A DNA stretch of 64,000 bases from Symsagittifera roscoffensis (GCF_963678635.1 NC_087069.1:36189959-36253958), one strand, 5' to 3'; numbered from the stretch's first letter, positions 34,395 through 47,327 are shown. Notes: a model not told the origin generated them from the sequence alone. Program-made: numbers and translations.

Positions 34395-36357
34395 AGAAAA
34401 AGGCTTCAGAAAACCTAGCATTGAAAAGGGAGGTAGTAAAAAGAGGGATTGATGAAAAATGGTGGCCCTCAATATTATACGTTATCAGCCAGGAAGAGAA
34501 GTGCAAGGCTACCATGCTTAATGCAAAGCACAAAAATATGCTTGAGGAGCTCTCAGAGAAACAGGATAACTTCCGTGGAGAAAACTTTCTCAAGAACTTC
34601 CGTGGAGATGGTGGCCAACAGACGCTCTGGTGATGCCGGCCAACCACTCCAGGACGCTGTCACAGATCGTCAGAAGGCGGACCTGTTCTGCCAGATCTAT
34701 GCAAAAGTCTCTAGAGTGGAACACAGCCGCGAGGACCGTCCTACCACCAGACACGCCCGGAAAATCCTCAAGCAGGAATTCGGTTGCAACAAAGAGAACG
34801 CCTGCAGCGCCTTCAGCCTCAGGCAGCTGAGATTTGGCCTCAGAAACCTGAAGAACAGGAAGAGCCCGGGACATGACGAGATCAGCAACGAAATGCTGAA
34901 ACATCCTCCCCCAGCCGCAGAGGAAACCCTCCTCCATCTTATAAACCACTCCTGGGACTCCGGCAACACTCCCCACGGTTGGAGAAGGGCGATTATCATA
35001 CCCATCTTCAAAGGGAAAGGGAAGGCCAAGGAGAATCCCAGCAGCTACCGACCAGTCGCACTCACCAGCTGGACCTCGAAGCTGGCGGAACGTCTCGTCG
35101 CCACCCGCCTCGTCTACCACCTGGAGTCGAAGAAGAAACTGGCCCCTTGCCAAGCTGGCTTTCGTAGAGGCAGAAGCACCGAAGAACAGCTAGCGAGAGT
35201 GACCCAAGATATCTTCGACGGCCTAGAGGCCAAGGAACTTCGCCGTGCCGCCCTCGTCTTGTTAGACTTCAGCCGTGCCTACGACAAGACGTGGAAGGCA
35301 GCCCTCTACATGAAGCTGAAGGACACAGTACGAACACGCGGCCGAAAGCAAGTGCTGCTACACTGTGTTCACGCTAGATCCAGCGGAGAACAACAATAAG
35401 ACCAAGCTCTCTCTTACCCTCGCCGATCACCCAGTGAAGTTCGAAAAAACCCCTACTTTCCTGGGGCTGAAACTTCAGCTGACATTTGCCGCACACGCTG
35501 AAGATGTCAAGAAACGGATGGCAAAGAGACGCAACGGCCTTGCCGCCATAGCTAGACGGTCTATCGGGACCTCCCAACACAACCTCAGAGCAGCCTATAT
35601 CGCCACCACCCGCGCGGTCAGGGACTACTCTTCTGCATCTGGATGAACCATGCCCAGCCGTCGACCCGTAAGGCCGTAGAAGCTGCTCACAACAAGTGTG
35701 CGAGAGTAATAACAGGCTGCCTCGGACTCACCAACGAGAAAGCCCTCCTCGCCTGCGCCGACCTCCCGCTTCTCCGCCATGTCGCTCAAGAGAGGGCGTC
35801 GGTGCTCCGCGAGCGCCTACTCCGCATCCCCGACGACGTCCCAGCGCACAAGACTGCCAAAGCCTGGGTGCAACCAAGACTAAAAAGCCGGACCCATGAA
35901 TCCTGGAAGAGGAACAACGACCACGAGCCAGATGACACCGACACCCAGAGGACACACCGAGGCTGCTGGAGGAGAATCGCGACAGAGATGGACTGTATCG
36001 CCGAGCTGGACAGCTTCCCCCGCGAACAGATTAGTTGCCAATTTGCTCCTTGGACACTGTACCAACCGGAGACCTTCTTCCGCCTTGACTTGGCAGACAG
36101 AGACATCAAGAAGGAGAAGTGCGACTCCCAAGTCTCCATCACCAATGACCTACTGGATTCCCTTACCAAGGATGACATAGAGATCTTGACAGACGGTTTG
36201 GTGCAGGAAGGTAACCAAAATGGAGGAGGAGCAGCTATTATCACCACCAAGCTTACGAGTACGACCCTAAAGTCTAATGACTGATTCCCTCTCCTCGCTC
36301 AGCAAACTAGCGACAGGCCCAGAGGCCCAGGACACCAACTGCGGCATCATCATATGG
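34395..36357 (+). pseudogene. I/Ingi-like LINE, first copy, 3' truncated by duplication
   Basis: GC-rich coding sequence in an AT-rich setting. The first frame (34449-35399) has the RT N-terminal blocks: LKNRKSPGHDEISNEML, then IIIPIFKGKGKAKE, then SSYRPVALTS, then AGFRRGRSTEEQL, and the first catalytic Asp in LLDFSRAYDKTW. Immediately afterwards, near 35320, sequence jumps to the thumb (TFLGLKL near 35460), so the YADD box and its surroundings have been deleted. A further frame (35643-36284) covers the connector and the beginning of an RNase H (ILTDGL, GGGAAII). It ends where the second duplicate begins. The RNase H domain after RT suggests the I/Ingi group. It cannot encode an active enzyme. 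Confidence 0.85.
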
Positions 36358-39300
36358 TATAATGGTATAAAAGTTATCCAAGAGGATCAAGGAACACCAT
36401 AAAGAGGATACCTCGACGGGAGAATTTTTTGCAGGAGTGTGGTCGGGCTGACTAGGTTCAGATAATATAGATCAAACAGGCAACTTTTTTAAACTACCTA
36501 GGATAGAAGCAATGCTCACATGGCAGAAACGTTTCAAAACTTAACATGCACGAGAATTTTAACAGCTGGAAAATGACTCCAATATTTTAGTCTAGGTATA
36601 AACGGGTAGAATGGAAAAAAAATGAAATTGAACAAAAATGACATGTTCAGGCGAAAAAAATTTGTAAAACAAAAAAATAGAAAATTGAAAACTAGTCAGA
36701 AATTTAACGAAACTGTTAGAAAACTGATGTTATTTATTAGGTTGTTCAATTTTGACTGTTTTTTTGTAGATGTGATATTTTATTTATGTTTGACATTCTA
36801 TCATGTTTACTGAAGACAAGTTACATCCTTTTTCTTCGTAAAAAATGGTCGAAATTTCAATTTGTATTCATAGGAAATTTTTTGTTTTCCTTCTCATATC
36901 GTCCAGCTTTTTGGCCTCGATTTTTTGAACTCTATCCGCAGAAGTTACGGAAGCCTTTTTGGTATAGCATTAAATCTTTTTAGGAAGGAAAAAGTATGTT
37001 TCAAGGTATATTGATTTGTTTTTTGCCTCATGGTAACCGTATTGTCCACTTATTTTTTTAAAAAAATGGCCTCTTTCAGGGCAAAAAAACAATACTTTGG
37101 ATCGCTTTCTTTAGTTGTTTAATGAAAATACTAATTTGGTGAAAGTTTTTTTGTTTTCATCTTTATTTTTGTACCCATGAGCTCACGTATTGAAAATACC
37201 CGTGTATCACGTTTTACAAAACTTTTATTTTGTACTCAACACTCTATTTTCCATTCACGACCTCCTTTATTTTTTCCGACAAATTTTTTGAATCCCAGTT
37301 TGTTCAATTCTTTTTGAACGCGTTGCTCGTTTGACTAATTTTAACTGAACCATCTCTTTCACATTGTGCACGTTCACAAAGTTTGTTTCGGTAGTTTTTG
37401 ACTGTTCGCGTACTAAAAGTTGCACCACGCAGTTCGAGCTAGTGGTCATAGCCAAATATTGCTCTACTTTTATACGAGTGCTTTGATGATTGGTCTAGTT
37501 TTCCAGAATTTTAAGTATTCAATAGACCATTTTTTGTCATCAAAACATAGCAAACTGAATATGACAGACGGCATTTTTTCGCCATACTCTTTGTTGAATA
37601 AGTTGCAGGCCTTAATTGTCTCCCATTCAAGTTGCTAAAATTAGTAGTAAAATTTAACTTTTCTCTCAGTAAAATCATTTACCACCCGTACGTCGTCAAA
37701 GCGAGGGTTTCAGATGAGAATATTATCTTTAGAATTAAAAAGTTCCTCTGCCAAAACCGAACTGATCGCACTAATTTTCACTTTAATTTTGCAAGGTTCC
37801 CATTAATTGACCCAACCGTCCAAAGCTTCTACAGTGTTATTTTACAAACTTCTTGAATTAAAGTTACATCATCAGATTTTGGCTGGAAGTAAATCCAGAG
37901 TTGTTGTCCAGGTGTGGGTATCTGAATGTAATTTTTGCAGTTCTTTTTATCTAATTATATTGAGGAAAGGCAATTCTTAATTTGATCATCTAAAATAGAT
38001 CAAATGTACACAATCTAACAAAACCAATGGTGGTTACTCAATGTCCCAAACTGGTTTTTAATAGTGGTTGCGTGTTTTAGGTAGTTAGAGCCCTAGCTGT
38101 GGGGGCGTACACTTTTCTGCTTAGATTGGTAGAGGTGTTTTGGAAGTGGCCTTTAAGCTGTAGCGATCCTAGAGATGTCATAAAGAAAACTCCAAATTGG
38201 CTCCGATTGATTGAAAGCACAAAAGCACAAAGGTTAGTGCCTGAATTTTAAGCCAAAAGTAATAGAGCTTATTTTTCTTAAATTCAATTGTGACTTGAGT
38301 GATTGGTTGTTAAAATTTATGAACTTTAATAAAAAATGTTTTTTTTTTAATTTCAATTTGAAGTTTTTTTTTGAGAATTTGAAACTGTCAGTTCAAACGC
38401 TTCGGCGCATTTCGTGCATGGTAAGGATTATCAAGTAAATTTTAAAGATAATTTTCAACGATCATTAAAAAATTTCAATCATAACTTGAATATCAAATTT
38501 ACAAAAACCATCACTCGATTTGAAACAACTGTTTAATTTGCGTCCTAATAATTTACAACATTAGTAAGCAACGGTTTCCCATAAATTTCTAATTAGTTTT
38601 CATTTTTTGTTGAAATTTTTGTTTTACTCAAACTTTTTCCTCAAATATGTCAAAATTCAATTTTATTTATTTTAACGCTTTTGTTTATCTATGTTTCTAC
38701 ATGGACTACATCTTTAGATTTAACTCCCTCCTCCTGAATTCCTCACGCGTGTTTAGGCCGTTTCCACCACATATGTAACGCTTCTAGTGAAAGTATTTTA
38801 TGTGTGTTGCCCGTTTGAAGAACAAAGTGAGACAAACAAAACAGTCTACGCGCTACCCGAGCGGTCTCTGAACCCAAACATAGTGACTCGAGCAAAAAAT
38901 TAAAGGATATAGCTTGAAAAGCAACAAAAACAACTGGCAGGGAGAATTATGATCCTCTGGCTCAACATTCTGAACAACCGCACATCTAGTCACAGAACAA
39001 ACGACTGGCCGAACTCATAGAATATCTGCATTCAAAACCACAACGGATTAAGGCCATCATTTATTGCAGACGAACGTAGACACCGGACATAATTCAGGAT
39101 CTGAGAAAGACAGACATCCTTTTTGTTGCTGCTACAATGAACTTAATCTCTACGAGAAAGAGACAGAACCCCGTGCATGGTAGACAAACATCCCCAACTT
39201 CATCAGACCATTGAACTGGAAATCAAATAGCTGCGCGTGATATTGACCCACAGGGATCATCAGCCCGGTTTTTTTTTCGGAAACACGATCGAAGAGGTTA

Positions 39301-41699
39301 TTGCACAGTCGATGCAGAACGAAAGCCCGGAGAGTGCAGGAATTTGGAAGGGAAGATCCGGATCTAATTGCAGATAAGTAGAGGTAAGCAGCACTTGTAG
39401 TTTTTTTCCTGTCTGAGTGTCGTGTGAGTTTAGGTGCTCGTGGCCCGCAGTCAAAATAACTGTAATATTGTTGCCACCTCATTTCCTACAATGGATTCTA
39501 AAATAAAAACTGACCTTGAAACTTGTTTTAGACTATTTGAAATACCTTAAAAAAGTACATAACAGTTTTCAAAGAAATAGGCTTCTTACATAATACCTTA
39601 ATAAGGATATCATACCAAATTTTTTGAAGTTTTGCGTGCCGTAGAATAGTGTTTTTTTTTTAAATCTAGCGGTTAGGTAATTTAAACTTGAGCTTAAGCT
39701 CTTGAGATCTCAATTGAGCCAAACAAAAAAAAGTCGAGAAAAAGGCTTCAGAAAACCTAGCATTGAAAAGGGAGGTAGTAAAAAGAGGGATTGATGAAAA
39801 ATGGTGGCCCTCAATATTATACGTTATCAGCCAGGAAGAGAAGTGCAAGGCTACCATGCTTAATGCAAAGCACAAAAATATGCTTGAGGAGCTCTCAGAG
39901 AAACAGGATAACTTCCGTGGAGAAAACTTTCTCAAGAACTTCCGTGGAGATGGTGGCCAACAGACGCTCTGGTGATGCCGGCCAACCACTCCAGGACGCT
40001 GTCACAGATCGTCAGAAGGCGGACCTGTTCTGCCAGATCTATGCAAAAGTCTCTAGAGTGGAACACAGCCGCGAGGACCGTCCTACCACCAGACACGCTC
40101 GGAAAATCCTCAAGCAGGAATTCGGTTGCAACAAAGAGAACGCCTGCAGCGCCTTCAGCCTCAGGCAGCTGAGATTTGGCCTCAGAAACCTGAAGAACAG
40201 GAAGAGCCCGGGACATGACGAGATCAGCAACGAAATGCTGAAACATCCTCCCCCAGCCGCAGAGGAAACCCTCCTCCATCTTATAAACCACTCCTGGGAC
40301 TCCGGCAACACTCCCCACGGTTGGAGAAGGGCGATTATCATACCCATCTTCAAAGGGAAAGGGAAGGCCAAGGAGAATCCCAGCAGCTACCGACCAGTCG
40401 CACTCACCAGCTGGACCTCGAAGCTGGCGGAACGTCTCGTCGCCACCCGCCTCGTCTACCACCTGGAGTCGAAGAAGAAACTGGCCCCTTGCCAAGCTGG
40501 CTTTCGTAGAGGCAGAAGCACCGAAGAACAGCTAGCGAGAGTGACCCAAGATATCTTCGACGGCCTAGAGGCCAAGGAACTTCGCCGTGCCGCCCTCGTC
40601 TTGTTAGACTTCAGCCGTGCCTACGACAAGACGTGGAAGGCAGCCCTCTACATGAAGCTGAAGGACACAGTACGAACACGCGGCCGAAAGCAAGTGCTGC
40701 TACACTGTGTTCACGCTAGATCCAGCGGAGAACAACAATAAGACCAAGCTCTCTCTTACCCTCGCCGATCACCCAGTGAAGTTCGAAAAAACCCCTACTT
40801 TCCTGGGGCTGAAACTTCAGCTGACATTTGCCGCACACGCTGAAGATGTCAAGAAACGGATGGCAAAGAGACGCAACGGCCTTGCCGCCATAGCTAGACG
40901 GTCTATCGGGACCTCCCAACACAACCTCAGAGCAGCCTATATCGCCACCACCCGCGCGGTCAGGGACTACTCTTCTGCATCTGGATGAACCATGCCCAGC
41001 CGTCGACCCGTAAGGCCGTAGAAGCTGCTCACAACAAGTGTGCGAGAGTAATAACAGGCTGCCTCGGACTCACCAACGAGAAAGCCCTCCTCGCCTGCGC
41101 CGACCTCCCGCTTCTCCGCCATGTCGCTCAAGAGAGGGCGTCGGTGCTCCGCGAGCGCCTACTCCGCATCCCCGACGACGTCCCAGCGCACAAGACTGCC
41201 AAAGCCTGGGTGCAACCAAGACTAAAAAGCCGGACCCATGAATCCTGGAAGAGGAACAACGACCACGAGCCAGATGACACCGACACCCAGAGGACACACC
41301 GAGGCTGCTGGAGGAGAATCGCGACAGAGATGGACTGTATCGCCGAGCTGGACAGCTTCCCCCGCGAACAGATTAGTTGCCAATTTGCTCCTTGGACACT
41401 GTACCAACCGGAGACCTTCTTCCGCCTTGACTTGGCAGACAGAGACATCAAGAAGGAGAAGTGCGACTCCCAAGTCTCCATCACCAATGACCTACTGGAT
41501 TCCCTTACCAAGGATGACATAGAGATCTTGACAGACGGTTTGGTGCAGGAAGGTAACCAAAATGGAGGAGGAGCAGCTATTATCACCACCAAGCTTACGA
41601 GTACGACCCTAAAGTCTAATGACTGATTCCCTCTCCTCGCTCAGCAAACTAGCGACAGGCCCAGAGGCCCAGGACACCAACTGCGGCATCATCATATGG
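36358..41699 (+). repeat. 5.34-kb tandem duplication, second copy
   Basis: Second unit, 5-bp longer in total than the first through homopolymer changes. Unlike the first it continues at its right edge into the natural 3' part of the LINE, so the ancestral order was Penelope fragment, AT-rich interior, LINE. Confidence 0.9.
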
Positions 41700-42250
41700 A
41701 AGGCGGTTGAGAAGATTGGGCGTTGCACCTTCGTCTGGGTCCCCGCAATCTGCGGACTCGAAGGTAACGAGTGCGCAGATGTAGCAGCCGGAGAGGCAAC
41801 TCACCTCGCCCAGGATATACGCCCACTGACACTCAACACGGCCAAAGCCGTCATCAAGAAAGAGCGAAGACTAAAGTACAAGAGGTACCTCCAAAACTGG
41901 GCAACTACCATGAAAAACCGCCCATAGAAGTTCCTCAACAGATGGGAAGAGGTCACGTGGAACCAACTACGAACGGGCCACTCCTCACTATCCAGAGCTG
42001 ACCTGGCCAGATTTGGGGCCATCGAAGACCCCGGCTGCCTCGACTGTAGAGAGCCAGACACCGTAAACCATATATTCAGCTGCCAACGAGGCGCCCACAT
42101 ACGACACGAACTGACCGGAAGAGATGACGACATGGAAAGCCTATTCAACAACCCCGGATACCTCTTCACATACCTCAGAAGGATGGGACGTGCCAATATT
42201 AGTGCGGAGCACTGACCAGGGCCTCCTGAAGCAAGAAGAAGAAGAAACAG
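39737..42250 (+). pseudogene. I/Ingi-like LINE, second copy, with 3' end
   Basis: Identical in its first 1.96 kb to the copy at 34395-36357, including the deletion of the RT catalytic core near 40662, so the deletion predates the duplication. Beyond 41699 it adds the rest of RNase H, with FVWVPAICGLEGNECAD near 41735-41785. The usual His of the WVPGHxGLxGNE block is replaced by Ile. A zinc-binding tail follows, CLDCREPDTVNHIFSC near 42035-42080, then a stop near 42215. The element ends in a short GAA-rich tail at about 42230-42250. RNase H is also internally deleted between GGGAAII and the TDSLSSL segment at 41622. Confidence 0.85.
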
Positions 42251-42740
42251 GATAGAAATGAGAAATCTGAGAAATAAAAAGTTAAAAATTTCGGATGACG
42301 TTATTTCGCCACAATGAGTAATAAAAATGATAAGTTTCGGACCAAAACATCCAAACCATGACAAACTGCATTTCTTTGCTGATGTTGATTTTTTTCTGAA
42401 CTGAAGTCACATTAGGTACTAGGTAAAAAATTATGTGAGGTTGAAGCGGCGGCCCAGTCAATCTTATACACAAGAGTGAAACAAACACATTCGGAATAAG
42501 GAACTGAAACAGCCAGAAAGATGTTGAAAGACAATGGCCTTCTAGCCGTACGGTTTTATAAGGGTGTAGGTTTTTGTGAAATGATGAAGATCCCATACGA
42601 GCCAAAACTACACTAGCTTTTGCAGTCACAGCAATTCAGTTAGCAAAAACAATTCATGGATAGTGTTGTCATGAAAAAAGCCATCAATAAAGAATTGCTT
42701 GTTATGAAAAAAAGGATGAGACCAGTGATGTCGTATACAC
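42251..42740. other. Spacer between LINE end and Penelope-like fragment
   Basis: No motif found; the part nearest 42740 may be eroded Penelope-like RT. Confidence 0.4.
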
Positions 42741-42750
42741 TAGGGGGCAG

Positions 42751-43190
42751 CTTGCCAGGTTGTAGGAAATAGCAAAGATCCACAAAAAGGGGACGCCTCT
42801 TCTACCGCTACTTTCCCTGACTGGTAGCTCATACGACCAACTCAAAAAAGTGTTGTAATTGAAGAAAGTCGTAGACACTTCTGCACCAAAACGGAAAGAA
42901 GAGACGTACCTTCCATTCTACTAAAACAAATTAGAGGTCTAGGGTGGTTTATAAGCTTACTTGTTCTTAAGTTACTCCTCATGCATTGGTCAGAAAGTCC
43001 GACATTCATCCACGAGGATCCAGGAATGCCGCCAGGAGGACACCCGAAACAGACTGGGATTGAATCAAAACGTATCAGTAAGCAGATACATGGGCACGTT
43101 TGGAGCACTTGCAAAAATACAAATAATGATTCAAATACGATATATCGTAGGATCAAAAAATGATATAGCGCATGTATGTAAGTGTTCAAA
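42751..43190 (+). pseudogene. Penelope-like element: RT block and GIY-YIG fragment
   Basis: At 42751-42858 the frame reads QLARL-stop-EIAKIHKKGTPLLPL and then SLTGSSYDQLKKVL; this is the conserved LPKIHKxGxPLRPI block of Penelope-like RT. After an internal deletion that removes the catalytic core, 42945-43060 gives VVYKLTCS and, one frame over, SCIGQKVRHSSTRIQECRQ, the GIY-YIG endonuclease start. This copy is better preserved than the one at 30961 but still frameshifted. Penelope-like elements use the GIY-YIG nuclease to open the target site. Confidence 0.8.
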
Positions 43191-43219
43191 TATCACCAGT
43201 AGCTTTTAATTGCAGGTTT

Positions 43220-43793
43220 TCAGTCATTGTCTGTGATAAATTGTCTGCGATAAACTGGACAGGTCCAGTAGAGGTGCTGAGGGGATTCTATATGTTGTCC
43301 ACAGAATTTACAAACGCAAAATGTCTCCGTAGAGTATCCGTAGCAGTTTCCAAGTGTACAAATTTTGTGATGGAGGCCATTTGTGTAAAACAGAGCGATA
43401 GACCTTCTTCTTGGCTCTTTTGATTTCCAGAAAGTTGTCTTCGTACAGATGATTGATAAGTTTGGAGTTTGAAAAGAATTTTGAAATCCCAGCCCAACTT
43501 TTCCAAAAATAGGCAATAAATTTCACTCGAAAGAGATAAAATTTGTAGAAAAGTGGTGCAGATGGTGGAAGGCCTGAAATAAAGTCGAATTTAGAGATCA
43601 AACGGGCAACACTGCTTCTCTGGCGGCAACAGCCCCAAATAAACACGCGTTTGGAAATTAGTATTGAAGTCAACTGTAAAGTGTATTCTATGTATAAGCA
43701 TAGCTTAATAAACAATTGAATTAAATAAAAGTTTGACATGTTGGAGTAAAAAATTTGATTATAACGAAAAATCAAATTAAAACATTGAAACAT
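43220..43793 (-). pseudogene. LINE 3' tail with zinc-binding RT-associated domain
   Basis: Two overlapping minus-strand frames, 43793-43308 then 43516-43220, together give a helix-rich segment (KKVYRSVLHKWPPSQNLY, then TWKLLRILYGD). The zinc motif CKFCGQHIESPQHLYWTC then follows, a C-x2-C-x7-H-x4-C pattern seen after reverse transcriptase in Jockey/R1/I-type LINEs. The frame changes between the two parts near 43310. The RT itself is absent, so this is a 3'-end fragment of yet another LINE, opposite in orientation to the neighbouring Penelope-like fragment. Confidence 0.75.
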
Positions 43794-43799
43794 TGATCG

Positions 43800-44182
43800 T
43801 GTACGGAGACTCGTACAAAAAAATTCTTAAAAACTGTACATAAAAAAAACTTTTTTTAAAAATAAAACACGCGCGATGAGTTCAGGAGCAGGGAACTGAA
43901 ATTTAAATTAAAGTTCCGAAAACGAATTTTTGGCTATACAAAAACAAAAAAAATTTCCGAAATGAAAAATTGACATTTTTGGAAATTGGAAAATGAGGCA
44001 AATCGAACAATCAAATTTAAATTTAGTTTAATTAAATAATAAAGTTAATAGAATGTCTCAGAAACTTGAATCTGATAATTTAACCATGATGTAATTTTTA
44101 CGCGAATTTCAAATTTGCGCATTTCTGATTGGTTTAATTTTTTTATTTTGTATATAAATTGTCCTAGAACTATTTAATAATC
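43800..44182. other. AT-rich spacer, nothing recognised
   Basis: Very AT-rich; no frame or repeat identified. Confidence 0.5.
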
Positions 44183-46828
44183 GATGATCATTTTATAAAA
44201 ATCTATTACTTTTAAGCCTGACGATGCAGAATTTTACATTCTGCGATAATGTTTAATGATTGCAATTTACATTTTTAATTCCCTCTAAAACAACCAAAAC
44301 CTGAAAAATAACAAAAACTTACGGAAACTCTTGTTTGATAATGATACAGTTCATTACGTCATAACAGTTGTTTGATTTTGATTGGTGAATTTTGTAAATA
44401 TGATATTTAGGTTATGATTAACACTTTTTCCCGATCTTGATCATTTTCTTCATTTTTTTTTTATAAAACTGACGATGGACGAAATGTGCCAAACTGTTTG
44501 AACTAACATTGTTAAATTCTCACTAACAAAAAAATTCATACCAAGTCTGAGATTGTGAATTCAATCTCTTATTTTTTATGGTTATTTTTTATGGTACTCC
44601 TGGTTATACTGTTCGGCAAATTCTGATAGCATAGGTTTCATCGATACAGAAGGTTGTTAGAAGATTTTTTTTTGTAATTTGCTACGCCCAGTTTCTTACA
44701 GAAAAAAATCACGGACTTCAAACTATTGCAAGTTTTCAAATTTGACGTTGTTTTGGAAGTTTTTTCTCTGCGTGTAAATTACCGTGCCAATTGTGCCATT
44801 CCCCCGGAATAAAACAGTCAAAACCACCGCAGCACTGGAAAAATGACGATAAAGGCCTTAGCGATCGATTATTAGTAAAACGGAGGGTCAGAATATTCTG
44901 GAATTATTAATTTTCGAAATTTCGATTCTCAGTGGTCTATTTCTGAGAAATGCAAAAACGGCCATATTTTGCAAAAAAAATCAGAAAAAAAAACAGGCAA
45001 CCGGATAGACAAGACGGAAAACAGTCGAGAAATTCGATAGAAAACACGAGAACAACGAAGCCCTCTTATCCGAAAGAAACCACAAGAAAGGAAGGTCCAT
45101 TGAGACATCCGGAGCGGATCAGTGCCCTACCGTGCCGCAAGATTAAAGAGATAAGGGTGTTATCTCTGAGGGAGAGTGGATTTGTAGGCCCGGAGCCCAC
45201 AGACTCAGTAAATTGCAGAACTTACTTTTCAGCTGCTGTGATGCCCTGAATAGCTGATTTAACTCCAATTTTATTGATGATCATTTTATAAAAATCTAGT
45301 ACTTTTAAGCCTGACGATGCAGAACTTTACATTCTGCGATAATGTTAATTGATCGCAATTTACATTTTTAATTCCCTCCAAAACAAGAAAACCCTGAAAA
45401 ATAACAAAAACTTAAGGAAACTCTTTTTTGATAATGATACAGTTCATTACGTCATAACAGTTGTTCAATTTTGATTGGTAAATTTTCTAAATATGATATT
45501 TATGTTATGATTAATTCTTTTTCCCGATCTTTGATCGTTTTTTTTCAATTTTTTTTATAAAACTGACGATGGACGAAATGTGCTAAACTGTTTGAACTAA
45601 TATTGTTAAATTCTCATTAACAAAAAAATTCAGACCAAGTCTGAGATATGAAATCAATCTCTTTAACGACTTTTTTCAACGACTTTTTTGATATACGACT
45701 TTTTGTTTTTTTTTGTTTTATACTATTTTTTGTTATACGACTTTTTTGAAATTTTCTCGAAAACTGTCCTGCAAAGTCTGATAGCATAGGTTTCATCGAT
45801 ACAGAAGGTTGTTAGAAGTTTTCTTTTGTAATTTGCTACGCCCAGTTTCTTACAGAAAAAAATCACGGACTTCAAACTTTTGAAATCTTTCAAATTTGAC
45901 GTTTTTTTGGAAGTTTTTTCTCTGAGTCTAAATTACCGTGCCAATTGTGTCATTCCCCCGGAATAAAACAGTCGAAACCAAAGCGGCACTGGAAAAATGA
46001 CGATAGAGGCCTTAGCGATCGATTATTAGTAAAAAGGAGGGTCAGAATATTCTGGAATTTTTAATTTTCGAAATTTCGATTCTCAGCGGTCTATTTCTGA
46101 GAAATGCAAAAACGGCCATATTTTGCAAAAAAATCAGAAAAAAACAGGCAACCGGATAAACAAGACTGAAAACCAGTCGAGAAAGTTGATAGAAAACACG
46201 TGAACAACGAAGCCTCTCATCGTAGTAACAAGACACGATAAGACGCTTATCCGAAAGAAACCACGAGAAAGGAAGGTCCATTGAGACATCCGGAGCAGAT
46301 CAGTGTCCTCCCGTGCCGCAAGATTAACGAGATGAGGGTGTTATCTCTGAGGGAGAGTGGATTTGTAGGCCCGGAGCCCACAGACTCAGTAAATTGCAGA
46401 ACTTACTTTTTAGCTGCTGTGATGCCCTGAATAGCTGATTTAACTCCAATTTTATATTGTACTTCAGAGCATGAGTTGCTAGAAAGTGAGAAGGTTCAAT
46501 CCATCTCCAATGGATTTAGTATATAACTGTCACTAAAATCAAAGTAAAATATGATATTCGAGCCGTGTTTTTAATGGTAATCACATAGTCTGGGGATCCG
46601 AGACTCAGTTATGTGGTTATCTTCGCATGTAACGAAAGCTGATCAAAAGTTGTTTGACTGATGGCCTAAAAATAGTAACTTTTACTTAGCACTAAACAGA
46701 CCAGAAACTCAATTGGCGAGGTCGAGACGGTGAAAAACGGGTAGAATTTAGGTAACTGACGCCGGCCAGTCGTCAATATGTGCTTCTTCTACGCTCCGTC
46801 ACTAAGTATTATTTGGGCGAATGCTACA
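44183..46828 (+). repeat. LTR-like sequence with internal 1.1-kb tandem duplication
   Basis: 44183-45275 and 45276-46455 are tandem copies, roughly nine-tenths identical by eye, both starting GATGATCATTTTATAAAA and ending TAACTCCAATTTTAT; the second carries about 30 extra bases near 46215. Part of each (TTCTGGAATT...TTTCTGAGAAATGCAAAAACGGCC, near 44900 and 46047) matches the minus strand of the neighbouring LTR at 48020-48115. After the second copy the sequence to 46828 also matches the minus-strand LTR: GGTGAAAAACGGGTAG near 46730, and GGGCGAATGCTACA at 46815-46828 against the LTR end GGGCGAATGTTACA. I read it as a diverged LTR in plus orientation. The 99-codon frame at 44950 is a chance frame. 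Confidence 0.5.
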
Positions 46829-47195
46829 AATTCTCGTGGTGAGAGGTTTTTGGAATCTGATCTACTATATCGGCCACAGCCTGTTGTTAGCTGAAAAAAG
46901 CTAGGGTTTTCCGAAAGACAAGTTTTTGAAGGTTGACGGGTTTTATAGATTTTTCGAATTTTCTGAAAAGCTACCCTATCAAATCTGAGATGAAACTTTT
47001 AATCGATAGAAGTGGTTGCGCGATTTTTTTTGCAGAAGCGGCTAATCCTCTTTTTTACACGAAGTGTTTTTTGTCTGGGAAAGTTCCAAAATCATTAAAA
47101 AAAGTTCTTGCCTCTCACTGATTTCAGTGGAGAAACGACTAAGGTTTTGGGCAAAGTCCAACTTTTGAAATATCGTATTTCGTCCCGCATCATTA

Positions 47196-47249
<54 letters not shown>

Positions 47250-47327
47250 CAGTAGTAGAACAGGCTTCAGAGCATTAGCTCTAGGGAATTTCACCCCTTT
47301 TACAGTCCATGTTTTATCTCAGTTTGT
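46829..47327. repeat. Spacer between inverted LTRs, with (TAG)n microsatellite
   Basis: 47196-47258 is a nearly perfect (TAG)n tract of about 21 units. The rest has one 62-codon frame (46933-47121) without a motif. The LTR similarity on both sides stops at the edges of this interval. Confidence 0.7.

Larger units (their letters stand above)
31021..36357 (+). repeat. 5.34-kb tandem duplication, first copy
   Basis: Nearly identical to 36358-41699. Differences I can see are few: an A/G at 32177 against 37515, C/T at 33280 against 38620, C/T at 33737 against 39077, C/T at 34760 against 40102, a two-base change near 34324, and several homopolymer length changes. The left edge lies in the Penelope-like fragment, the right edge inside the LINE at CATATGG. 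The junction with the second copy shows only a couple of shared bases. Confidence 0.9.

Noticed and set aside
34590-35153. 187-codon minus-strand open frame repeated at 39932-40495
   Set aside because: Antisense shadow of the LINE reverse transcriptase; GC-rich codons leave few stops on the opposite strand.
44950-45249. 99-codon basic open frame
   Set aside because: Within LTR-like tandem copies; the second copy at 46030-46430 does not keep the frame.
47196-47258. (TAG)n tract as a CRISPR-like or functional array
   Set aside because: A plain trinucleotide microsatellite with no spacers.
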